A stretch of DNA of 64,000 nt from Massilia sp. Bi118. Lineage in GTDB: Bacteria > Pseudomonadota > Gammaproteobacteria > Burkholderiales > Burkholderiaceae_D. Location of the stretch: positions 1 to 64,000 of the forward strand of contig NZ_CAKKMV010000021.1 of NCBI RefSeq assembly GCF_918697865.1. The letters run 5' to 3'. The stretch's first letter is position 1; each line of letters starts with the position of its first letter. Under the pieces are notes generated by a model. The model saw nothing but the letters and a program-made list of their open reading frames with translations, was not told the DNA's origin and did not search any database. Positions 8,493 through 15,962 of this stretch are shown piece by piece. A program made the position numbers and the translations under genes.

Positions 8493-8600
8493 CAAACCTA
8501 CTACGCGTCGCACTGCCAGCCGGCGATGCTCGCTGTACTGTTCGTACAGCTGCGCTTCTCGGCAGGCATTGCTTCCGCTCGCTACGGTTTGTCATGATGC
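8483..8600. repeat. large inverted repeat at gene 3' end (structured element, copy 1)
   Basis: A perfect 16-bp inverted repeat, GGCATCATGACAAACC at 8483-8498 and its complement at 8585-8600, encloses an 86-base core whose centre is the smaller palindrome CTGTAC-TGTTC-GTACAG. The left arm includes the TGA of the preceding gene. The architecture (outer stem, core, central GTAC pair) matches the elements at 30845-30942 and 40150-40250, although sequence similarity to those cores is weak. Confidence 0.75.
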
Positions 8601-8630
8601 CTAAAGATCGCACCATGAACCATTTAAGAC

Positions 8631-9758
8631 ATGAAACTTTCGCGAATCACCCCGCGGCTCCGGGTCCTGCTCCTGGCGGGCACGGCGGCGGGGCTGCTGG
8701 CCAGCTGCTCCACGCTGAACTACTACTCGCAGGCGGCCCAGGGCCAGCTTGAACTCCTGTCGGACGCCCGTCCGATCGACGACTGGATCGCCGACCCCGG
8801 CACCAGCTCCAAACTGCGGCTCCGCCTGGAGACCGCGCGCCAGATCCGCCGCTACGCCGTTAGCGAAATGTCATTGCCAGATAATGACAGTTATAAAAAA
8901 TACGCCTCCCTGAAACGCCCCTACGTGCTGTGGAACGTGGTCGCCACGCCCGAGCTGTCGCTGCGGCCCCTGCAGTGGTGCTTCCCGGTGGCCGGCTGCG
9001 TGAACTACCGCGGCTACTACGACAAGGACGCCGCCATGGCCTACGCCAGGGAGTTGAAGGCGGACGGCAACGACGTCGAAGTCGGCGGCGTGCCGGCCTA
9101 CTCGACCCTGGGCTGGTTCAGCGATCCGCTGATCTCCACCTTCATCAACTACCCGGACGCCGAGCTGGCGCGCATGATCTTCCACGAACTGGCGCATCAG
9201 GTCGTCTACGTGGCCGGCGACTCGCAGTTCAACGAATCCTTCGCCAGCACGGTCGAGGAGGCGGGCGTGGAGCGCTGGATGGAGCGCTTCGGCAACCAGG
9301 GCATGCGCGACGCCTACGCGCGCTACAAGAGCCGCAAGCACGACTTCCTGGCCCTGCTGCTCAAGTACCGCAAGGCGCTCGAGCAGAACTATGGCGTGGT
9401 CGACCGCAGCGACAATGAAAAGCGTGCGGTCAAGGTGCGCCTGTTCCAGGAGCTGAAGGACGAGTACCAGGTCCTGAAGGGCAACTGGGGCGGCTATGCC
9501 GGCTACGACCGCTTCTTCGAGCAGCCGCTGTCGAACGCCCACCTGGCCTCGATCGCGACCTATGAGGACTTCGTGCCGGCCTTCCGCGCCATGCTCAAGC
9601 GCGACGGCAGCTTCGGCCGCTTCTACAAGTCAGTCAGGCAGCTGTCCGAACTGGATCGCAAGGAGCGCCACCGCATCCTGAAGGCCCTGGTGCCGCCGGC
9701 GCCGAGCGCGCCCTTGATGGTGCAACGCAGCGAAGCGCCGACCATGGGAGGACGCTAG
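8631..9758 (+). CDS. predicted lipoprotein aminopeptidase (zinc HExxH, Pfam Aminopep family)
   Basis: A 375-residue protein starting with a lipoprotein signal (LLLAGTAAGLLASCS), so it is probably anchored in the outer or inner membrane facing the periplasm. The zinc motif HELAHQ is at residues 185-190, with a downstream Glu in NESFASTVEEAG that can act as third ligand. The family segments LPDNDSYKKYASL and YVLWNVVATPE identify the predicted-aminopeptidase group. An AT-rich patch at 8869-8889 contains a perfect 7-bp dyad, TGTCATT/AATGACA, unlike the rest of the gene. Function is by family only. Confidence 0.85.
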   Translation: MKLSRITPRLRVLLLAGTAAGLLASCSTLNYYSQAAQGQLELLSDARPIDDWIADPGTSSKLRLRLETARQIRRYAVSEMSLPDNDSYKKYASLKRPYVLWNVVATPELSLRPLQWCFPVAGCVNYRGYYDKDAAMAYARELKADGNDVEVGGVPAYSTLGWFSDPLISTFINYPDAELARMIFHELAHQVVYVAGDSQFNESFASTVEEAGVERWMERFGNQGMRDAYARYKSRKHDFLALLLKYRKALEQNYGVVDRSDNEKRAVKVRLFQELKDEYQVLKGNWGGYAGYDRFFEQPLSNAHLASIATYEDFVPAFRAMLKRDGSFGRFYKSVRQLSELDRKERHRILKALVPPAPSAPLMVQRSEAPTMGGR

Positions 9759-9844
9759 CGAAGCGGCTAGAATGCAAGTTCGAATTGCAGTAAAAATGCT
9801 TGCTATCGGGCGCGCTGCCCGATAGCATCATGTAAGTAACTCAA

Positions 9845-9856
9845 GCACGACCGTGC
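9845..9856. promoter_or_regulatory. candidate operator palindrome upstream of fadD
   Basis: GCACGACCGTGC is a perfect 12-bp dyad 55 bases before the first fadD start. TetR-type regulators of fatty-acid genes in proteobacteria are known to use sites centred on similar ACG-N2-CGT dyads. The assignment here is a guess from position and shape. A terminator reading is unlikely because the hairpin loop would be only two bases. Confidence 0.3.
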
Positions 9857-9911
9857 GTTTTTTTCGGTTCGGCGGCCCAGACAGAATAATTACACTGGAG
9901 ACAGGCACCCG

Positions 9912-11594
9912 ATGGACAAGATTTGGCTCAAGTCGTACCCGCCCGGCGTTCCCGCGGAAATCGATCCCGACCAGTACGGCTCGCTGGTGCAGATGCTGGA
10001 AGAGTCCTTCCAGAAGTACGCCAGGAATAACGCCTTCGTCTGCATGGACAAGTTCCTCACCTACGCAGAACTGGACAGCATGTCGAAGCGCCTGGCGGCC
10101 TGGCTGCAAAGCCGCGGCATGGCCAAGGGCGCGCGCGTGGCGGTGATGATGCCGAACGTGCTGCAGTACCCGGTGGCGCTGGCCGCCATCCTGCGCGCCG
10201 GCTACACGGTGGTGAACGTGAACCCGCTGTACACGCCGCGCGAACTGGAGCACCAGCTGAAGGATTCGGGCAGCGAAGCCATCATCGTGCTCGAGAACTT
10301 TGCGCACACGCTGCAGCAGGTGATGGGCAAGACCCCGGTGCGCCACGTGGTGGTGGCGAGCATGGGCGAGATGCTGGGCGGCGCCAAGGGCATGCTGGTC
10401 AACTTCGTGGTCCGGTCGGTCAAGAAGATGGTGCCGGAGTTCTCGCTGCCGAGCAGCGTGCGCTTCAAGGATGCGCTGGCGCAGGGCGCGAAGATGCCCT
10501 TCCAGCCGGCGCAGCTGAAGAACACCGACGTCGCCTTCCTGCAGTACACGGGCGGCACCACCGGCGTGTCGAAGGGCGCGACCCTGACGCACCGGAACGT
10601 GATCGCCAACCTGCTGCAATCGGAAGCCTGGTCGGCGGTGGCGATGAACCGCGAGCCGGTGGTCGAGCATCCGACCATCGTGTGCGCGCTGCCGCTGTAC
10701 CACATCTTCGCGCTGACGGTGTGCGCGCTGTGGGGCATGCGGGTGGGCGCGCTGAATATCCTGATCCCGAACCCGCGCGACATCCCGGGTTTCATCAAGG
10801 AGCTGGGCAAGTACAAGTTCAATGCGCTGCCGGCGGTGAACACGCTGTACAACGCGCTGGTGAACCATCCGGACTTCAGGCACCTGGACTTTTCGGGCCT
10901 GAAGCTGTCGAACGGCGGCGGCATGGCGGTGCAGCAGGCGGTCAACGACCAGTGGAAGGCCGTCACCGGCGCCCACATCATCGAGGGCTACGGCCTGTCG
11001 GAGACCTCGCCGGTGGCCACCGCGAACCGCTGCGACATCTCGTCCTTCACGGGCACGATCGGCCTGCCGATCCCGTCGACCGAGGTGGCGATCCTGGACG
11101 ACGACGGCAAGGAGCTCCCGCTGGGCAGCGTCGGCGAGATCGCGATCCGCGGCCCGCAGGTGATGGCCGGCTACTGGCAGCGCCCGGACGAAACGGCCAA
11201 GGTGATGACCCCTAGCGGCTACTTCAAGTCGGGCGACATCGGCGTGATGGACGAGAACGGGTACGTGAAGATCGTCGACCGCAAGAAGGACATGATCCTG
11301 GTGTCGGGCTTCAACGTCTATCCGAACGAACTGGAAGGCGTGATCGCGGCGCACCCGGGCGTGATGGAATGCGCGGTGATCGGCGTGCCGGACGAGCATT
11401 CCGGCGAGGCCGTGAAGGTATTCGTGGTCAAGAAGGATCCGAACCTGACGGCCGAGCAGCTGATGGACTACTGCAAGCGCGAGTTCACCGGCTACAAGAA
11501 ACCGAAGTACATCGAATTCCGCACCGAACTGCCGAAGACGAACGTCGGCAAGATCCTGCGGCGCGCGCTGCGCGAGGAAAAGCAGGCAGCGTAG
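9912..11594 (+). CDS. fadD: long-chain-fatty-acid--CoA ligase (first of two tandem copies)
   Basis: A 560-residue acyl-activating enzyme, essentially the length of E. coli FadD (561). It activates fatty acids with ATP and CoA for beta-oxidation and typically acts at the inner face of the membrane. ANL-family motifs are all present: P-loop YTGGTTGVSKGA near residue 212, GYGLSETSP, the fatty-acyl signature region YVKIVDRKKDMILVSGFNVY, and the catalytic-lysine end PKTNVGKILRR. It is followed after a composite repeat by a closely similar paralogue, so a local duplication is likely. A possible operator lies at 9845-9856. Confidence 0.93.
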   Translation: MDKIWLKSYPPGVPAEIDPDQYGSLVQMLEESFQKYARNNAFVCMDKFLTYAELDSMSKRLAAWLQSRGMAKGARVAVMMPNVLQYPVALAAILRAGYTVVNVNPLYTPRELEHQLKDSGSEAIIVLENFAHTLQQVMGKTPVRHVVVASMGEMLGGAKGMLVNFVVRSVKKMVPEFSLPSSVRFKDALAQGAKMPFQPAQLKNTDVAFLQYTGGTTGVSKGATLTHRNVIANLLQSEAWSAVAMNREPVVEHPTIVCALPLYHIFALTVCALWGMRVGALNILIPNPRDIPGFIKELGKYKFNALPAVNTLYNALVNHPDFRHLDFSGLKLSNGGGMAVQQAVNDQWKAVTGAHIIEGYGLSETSPVATANRCDISSFTGTIGLPIPSTEVAILDDDGKELPLGSVGEIAIRGPQVMAGYWQRPDETAKVMTPSGYFKSGDIGVMDENGYVKIVDRKKDMILVSGFNVYPNELEGVIAAHPGVMECAVIGVPDEHSGEAVKVFVVKKDPNLTAEQLMDYCKREFTGYKKPKYIEFRTELPKTNVGKILRRALREEKQAA

Positions 11595-11607
11595 TTGGCT
11601 TAAAAAC

Positions 11608-11717
11608 CGTCGTCCCCGCGCAGGCGGGGACCCAAGGCAGAACTTGGGGGGAACCCAAGGCGGAACTTGGGGGGGACCCAAGGCGGAACTTGGGTCCCCG
11701 CCTCCGCGGGGACGACG
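11608..11717. repeat. composite REP-like palindrome between the fadD genes
   Basis: Outer arms CGTCGTCCCCGCG and CGCGGGGACGACG form a 13-bp inverted repeat. Between them are three head-to-tail units of about 23 bases built on CCCAAGGCRGAACTTGGG, each itself a small palindrome. The whole would fold into a long branched structure in the RNA between the two coding regions. It is the most expanded copy of repeat family 1 in the window. Confidence 0.88.
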
Positions 11718-11743
11718 TTTGTTGAAACAAGAAAGGTAATCAC

Positions 11744-13417
11744 ATGGACAAATTCTGGCTGGATTCGTACGAGGCGGGCGTACCGTCGGACATCGACTGG
11801 ACCCAATACCGCTCCCTCACGCACCTGCTGGAGGAGGCCTTCCACAAGTATGCGGCGCGCCCCGCCTATGCCTGCATGGGCAAGTCCATGAGCTATGCCG
11901 AACTCGATAAGCTGTCCGGCCAGATGGCGGCCTGGCTGCAAAGCCGCGGCCTGCAGCCGGGCGCGCGCGTGGCCATCATGATGCCGAACGTGCTGCAGTA
12001 TCCGGTGGCGATGGCCGCTGTCCTGCGCGCCGGCTACACCATCGTCAACGTCAACCCGCTGTACACGCCGCGCGAGCTGCAGCACCAGCTGAACGACTCG
12101 GGCGCCGAGGCCATCGTGGTGCTGGAGAACTTCGCGCACACGGTGGCGGAAGTCGTAGGCCAGACCAAAGTAAAACACGTCATCGTCGGCAGCATGGGCG
12201 ACCTGCTGGGCGCGAAGGGTTTGATCGTGAATTTCGTGGTCCGCACCGTCAAGAAAATGGTCCCGGCCTGGTCGATTCCGAACGCGGTGCCGTTCAAGCG
12301 CGTGCTGTCGGAAGGCGCGCGTGAGAAGCTCAAGCCGGTCACGGTCGGCCACGACGACGTCGCCTTCCTGCAGTACACCGGTGGCACCACCGGCGTGTCG
12401 AAGGGCGCGGTGCTGCTGCACAAGCACGTGATCGCCAACGTGCTGCAGAACGAAGCCTGGTTCGCCCCGACCCTGGCCAAGGCCGGCGCCGACCTCCAGT
12501 TCGTGTGCGCGCTGCCGCTGTACCACATCTACGCGCTGACCGTGTGCGCCCTGCTGGGCATGCGCGTGGGCGGCATGAACCTCCTGATCCCGAACCCGCG
12601 CGACATCGGTGGCTTCATCAAGGAGCTGCGCAACTACCGCATCAACGTCTTCCCGGCCGTGAACACCCTGTACAACGGCCTGCTGAACAACCCGGACTTC
12701 GCCAGCCTGAATTTCTCCGGGCTGCTGGTCTGCCCGGGCGGCGGCATGGCGGTGCAGAAGCCGGTGGCGGACAAGTGGCTGGCGCTGACCGGCACCCCGA
12801 TCGTCGAAGGCTACGGCCTGTCCGAGACCTCGCCGGTGGTCGCTGCCAACCGCTGCGACATCACCGGCTTCACGGGCACCATCGGCCTGCCGCTGCCGTC
12901 CACCGAGATTCGCATCCTCGACGAAGCCAGCCAGGAAGTCCCGTTCGGCACCGCCGGTGAAATCTCGGTGCGCGGCCCGCAGGTGATGGCCGGCTACTGG
13001 CAGCGTCCGGACGAAACGGCCAAGGTCATGACGCTTGACGGCTTCTTCAAGACCGGCGACATCGGCATCATGAACGAGCAGGGCTACATCAAGATCGTCG
13101 ACCGCAAGAAGGACATGATCCTGGTTTCGGGTTTCAACGTATATCCGAACGAGGTCGAGGAAGTCGTGGCTTCGCACCCGGGCGTGCTGGAAGTGGCCTG
13201 CGTGGGCGTGCCGGACCAGCACTCGGGCGAGGCTGTGAAGCTGTATGTGGTCAAGAAGGACAAGGCCTTGAGCAAGGAAGACCTGCTCGAGTTCTGCAAG
13301 GAGCAGCTGACTGGTTACAAGCGGCCGAAGTTCATCGAGTTCCGCGAGACGCTGCCGAAGACGAATGTGGGCAAGATTCTGCGGCGCGAGCTGCGGGACG
13401 AGAAGCAGACGGCCTGA
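11744..13417 (+). CDS. fadD: long-chain-fatty-acid--CoA ligase (second tandem copy)
   Basis: A 557-residue paralogue of the upstream ligase, with the same domain order and motifs: YTGGTTGVSKGA near residue 211, GYGLSETSP, VDRKKDMILVSGFNVYPNE and the catalytic end PKTNVGKILRRELRDE. Like E. coli FadD, it should convert free fatty acids to acyl-CoA. The ribosome site GAAAGG precedes the ATG. Differences between the two copies are spread along the protein, which suggests an old duplication with possible division of chain-length preference. That division of labour is inference. A terminator follows at 13441. Confidence 0.93.
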   Translation: MDKFWLDSYEAGVPSDIDWTQYRSLTHLLEEAFHKYAARPAYACMGKSMSYAELDKLSGQMAAWLQSRGLQPGARVAIMMPNVLQYPVAMAAVLRAGYTIVNVNPLYTPRELQHQLNDSGAEAIVVLENFAHTVAEVVGQTKVKHVIVGSMGDLLGAKGLIVNFVVRTVKKMVPAWSIPNAVPFKRVLSEGAREKLKPVTVGHDDVAFLQYTGGTTGVSKGAVLLHKHVIANVLQNEAWFAPTLAKAGADLQFVCALPLYHIYALTVCALLGMRVGGMNLLIPNPRDIGGFIKELRNYRINVFPAVNTLYNGLLNNPDFASLNFSGLLVCPGGGMAVQKPVADKWLALTGTPIVEGYGLSETSPVVAANRCDITGFTGTIGLPLPSTEIRILDEASQEVPFGTAGEISVRGPQVMAGYWQRPDETAKVMTLDGFFKTGDIGIMNEQGYIKIVDRKKDMILVSGFNVYPNEVEEVVASHPGVLEVACVGVPDQHSGEAVKLYVVKKDKALSKEDLLEFCKEQLTGYKRPKFIEFRETLPKTNVGKILRRELRDEKQTA

Positions 13418-13440
13418 CGCCGATCGCGGCTGTTCGAACA

Positions 13441-13474
13441 TGCCGTGCCGCGGATGCGGCAGGCAGGTTTTTCT
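13441..13474 (+). terminator. Rho-independent terminator after fadD
   Basis: The stem TGCCGTGCCGC / GCGGCAGGCA closes on a GGAT loop, has a single mismatch and is followed by GGTTTTTCTTT. It is 24 bases after the fadD stop. Confidence 0.75.
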
Positions 13475-13522
13475 TTGGTGGTGCATGATGCGGCTACTAA
13501 AGACAAACCGAACGAGGCTGAA

Positions 13523-13861
13523 ATGGCAAGAATCCTGTCGATCCTTGTATTACTGTTTGCCATGTGCGCCTGCGATGGGCCGCGCACATGGCCGGTAGAG
13601 AAATTCGATGCCGCGGTGTGGCGAGCTGCGCCTGAACAGGAACGCTATAGATTTGTGCAGGACCTGATTGCAAGCGGGCGCCTGATCGGCAAAAGAAAGT
13701 CGGAAATCATCGAGCTTCTTGGGCCGCCCTCTTATGAATCCAAGTTTCCCACCCTGACCTATCTGGTAACGCCAAGCAATAAACGCTTCGCCCAGGTCTT
13801 CATGCTGGACGTCCACTTTGCTGATGGCAAAGTTCGAAACCTCATGGTTCGCGGCGGTTAA
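13523..13861 (+). CDS. small lipoprotein, BamE/SmpA-like fold suspected
   Basis: A 112-residue protein with a lipoprotein signal; the lipobox is AMCAC, with the modified Cys near residue 16. The mature part contains LIGKRKSEIIELLGPPSY followed by beta-strand-like segments. This resembles the strand-helix pattern and L-G-x-P turn of SmpA/OmlA (BamE-like) domains, but similarity is weak and function unknown. ATG at 13523 is preferred over 13445 because GAGG lies just upstream and the signal peptide then sits at the N-terminus. The local base composition is less GC-rich than its neighbours. Confidence 0.72.
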   Translation: MARILSILVLLFAMCACDGPRTWPVEKFDAAVWRAAPEQERYRFVQDLIASGRLIGKRKSEIIELLGPPSYESKFPTLTYLVTPSNKRFAQVFMLDVHFADGKVRNLMVRGG

Positions 13862-13877
13862 GCTTGGCGAGTTCGTG

Positions 13878-15458
13878 TCAGCCGGTCGTAATCTCGACGC
13901 CCGCCTTCCCATCCGCCACCCGAAACGCCGCCAGCTCGCGCTGCGCCGTCTGCGGATCCTTTACATCATCCAGCCCCATGAACCGCGTCCGCGTTTCCTT
14001 CGGGGTCAGCTCCATCAGCATGTAACCGCGCCTGTCGCTGCGCCCATACTTGATGTGCGGGTTCATTGCCAGATACTGCAAGGTGCGTTCCTGCGGGCGC
14101 GAACTCGAGGTCACCGAGGTGCCGACGAATTCGGTCGCGATCAGCGGGTTGTCGCGCGAGGCCGGCCGGCTGAAGTCGGCGCGCAGTTCGGTCGCATAGA
14201 AGGTGTGGACGTCGCCGCCCAGCACCAGCGGATTGCTCGCGCGGCTCGATACCAGAGCATCGAACAGGCGCCGGCGTGCCGCCGGATAGCCATCCCAGCC
14301 ATCGGTCCAGAAGCGCCCGCCGTCCGCGCCGACGATCGGCACCTGGGTCGACTGCGCCATCAGGGTCTGCTGCGCGAGGATGTTCCAGCGCGCCTTCGAG
14401 GATTTCAGGCCGTCTTCCAGCCAGGCTTCCTGCTCCAGGCCCAGCATGCTGCGCGAGGGGTCGAGCAGGGCAGGGCAGGCACGCGGGCCCACCGAGTTCG
14501 AGCCGCCCCGGTCCTTGCGCGGGCAGGCTTGATAAGCACGGTACTGGCGGTCGTCGAGCACGTGGAAGCGCGCCAGCCGCCCCCAGTCGACACGCTGGAA
14601 CATGCGCACCTTAGCGAAGCTCCGCGGCGGCGGCAGGCGCAGCGGCATGTGCTCGTAGAAGGCCTGGTAGGCCGCCGCGCGCCGGGCCGAAAAATCGATT
14701 GATAGACGCTCGTCGTGGTCGCCGCCGTAATCGTTGGCCACCTCATGATCGTCCCAGGTCACGATCCAGGGTGCGGCCAGGTGGGCCGCCTGCAGGTCCT
14801 GATCGGTCTTGTACTGGGCGTAGCGCTGGCGGTAGCTCGTCAAGTCGAACGACTCGTTCTGGCGCACGATACGCTCCCCCGGCTGCGGATGCTGGCGCCG
14901 GAAGGCGCCCCATTCGTAGATGTAGTCGCCGAGGAAGGCGACCAGGTCCGGCGCAGCCTCGGCGATGTAGCGGTGCGCGGCATAGCTGCCGAATTCCCAG
15001 TGCTGGCAGGAGGCCACGGCCAGTTTCAGCATGTCCGGCATGCTGCCCGCGCCTGGGGCGGTGCGCGTGCGGCCGACCGGGCTGACGGCATCGCCGAACA
15101 GGAAGCGATAAAAGTACCAGCGCCCGGGCTGCAGGCCGCCCACATTCACGCGCACGCTGTGCGCCAGCTCCGGCGTGGCGACGGCGCTGCCTTTCGCGAC
15201 GATGCGGCGGAAGGCCTCGTCCTGCGCGACTTCCCAGCGCAAGGGCACGGCCAGCCTGGGCGCCGAGCTGGCATCGAGCGGATCGGGCAGGATGCGGGTC
15301 CACAGGATGACGGAATCCGGCAGCGGCGATCCGGAAGCCACCCCCAGGCTGAACGGATAGCCGGTCGCATTCGACGGCGCCGCACGTACAAAGCCGGAAG
15401 CAGTAACAGCCGCGGCCAGGCGCGCCGCATCCAGCAGGAACAGGCGGCGCGATGACAT
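13878..15458 (-). CDS. PhoD-family alkaline phosphatase
   Basis: A 526-residue secreted phosphodiesterase/phosphatase. The N-terminus SSRRLFLLDAARLAAAV has a twin-arginine followed by a hydrophobic segment, consistent with Tat export. An N-terminal Fn3-like PhoD_N domain (residues ~35-135) precedes the metal-dependent catalytic domain with VASCQHWEFGSYAAH, VAFLGDYIYEWG, WDDHEVANDYGGD and GGDVHTFYA. PhoD enzymes use Fe/Ca to release phosphate from esters and teichoic-type diesters outside the cytoplasm. The thioesterase gene upstream on the same strand ends eight bases before this start, so they are probably cotranscribed. No Pho box was recognised. Confidence 0.9.
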   Translation of the reverse strand: MSSRRLFLLDAARLAAAVTASGFVRAAPSNATGYPFSLGVASGSPLPDSVILWTRILPDPLDASSAPRLAVPLRWEVAQDEAFRRIVAKGSAVATPELAHSVRVNVGGLQPGRWYFYRFLFGDAVSPVGRTRTAPGAGSMPDMLKLAVASCQHWEFGSYAAHRYIAEAAPDLVAFLGDYIYEWGAFRRQHPQPGERIVRQNESFDLTSYRQRYAQYKTDQDLQAAHLAAPWIVTWDDHEVANDYGGDHDERLSIDFSARRAAAYQAFYEHMPLRLPPPRSFAKVRMFQRVDWGRLARFHVLDDRQYRAYQACPRKDRGGSNSVGPRACPALLDPSRSMLGLEQEAWLEDGLKSSKARWNILAQQTLMAQSTQVPIVGADGGRFWTDGWDGYPAARRRLFDALVSSRASNPLVLGGDVHTFYATELRADFSRPASRDNPLIATEFVGTSVTSSSRPQERTLQYLAMNPHIKYGRSDRRGYMLMELTPKETRTRFMGLDDVKDPQTAQRELAAFRVADGKAGVEITTG

Positions 15459-15465
15459 CCTTGTG

Positions 15466-15900
15466 TTATTCCGCGATCAGCGCTTCGAGCGGCGGCAGCT
15501 GGCGCGGCTTGCGGTCCGCGCCGGTGGCGACATAGGTGAGGGTGGCTTCGGTCACCTTGACCACGTTGGTCTGCAGGCGGTTGCGCTCCGCGTAGACTTC
15601 GACGTAGACGGTGATCGAAGTATTGCCGACCTTGACGATGTCGGCGTAGAAGGACAGCAGGTCGCCGACGAAGACCGGGTTCTTGAACAGGAAGGAGTTG
15701 ACGGCGATGGTGGCGACGCGGCCATTCGCGCGGCGCACGGCCGGCAGCGAGCCGGCAACGTCGACCTGGGCCATGATCCAGCCGCCGAACACGTCGCCGT
15801 AGACGTTGGCATCGGACGGGGCAGGCATCATCCGCAGCACCGGCATCTTTCCTTCAGGCAGGCGGGTAGTGGATGGTGTCTGGTTTTCTGGCTGGGTCAT
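15466..15900 (-). CDS. acyl-CoA thioesterase, YciA-like hotdog protein
   Basis: A 144-residue single hotdog-fold domain. The family segment SDANVYGDVFGGWIMAQVD carries the conserved Asn/Asp region used to hydrolyse the thioester, and VFVGDLLSFYADIVKVG is the second signature. Members cleave acyl-CoA to free acid and CoA as hexamers in the cytoplasm. It is the first gene of a two-gene unit with the PhoD phosphatase, with a seven-base gap. The pairing has no obvious biochemical logic. Confidence 0.88.
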   Translation of the reverse strand: MTQPENQTPSTTRLPEGKMPVLRMMPAPSDANVYGDVFGGWIMAQVDVAGSLPAVRRANGRVATIAVNSFLFKNPVFVGDLLSFYADIVKVGNTSITVYVEVYAERNRLQTNVVKVTEATLTYVATGADRKPRQLPPLEALIAE

Positions 15901-15962
15901 CTTGAAATCTCGGTAAAAGCTACAATCGTCCCAGATTGAACCATAAATAAAGAATTCCTGTC

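Noticed and set aside
9842..9865. GCACG-AC-CGTGC followed by a T run as a terminator
   Set aside because: The hairpin loop would be two bases, too tight to form, and it lies close before a gene start. It is kept only as a weak operator candidate.
11608..11717. Possible CRISPR array
   Set aside because: Only three units are present, each unit is itself a palindrome, there are no unique spacers, and no cas genes lie in the window. It is a REP-like composite.
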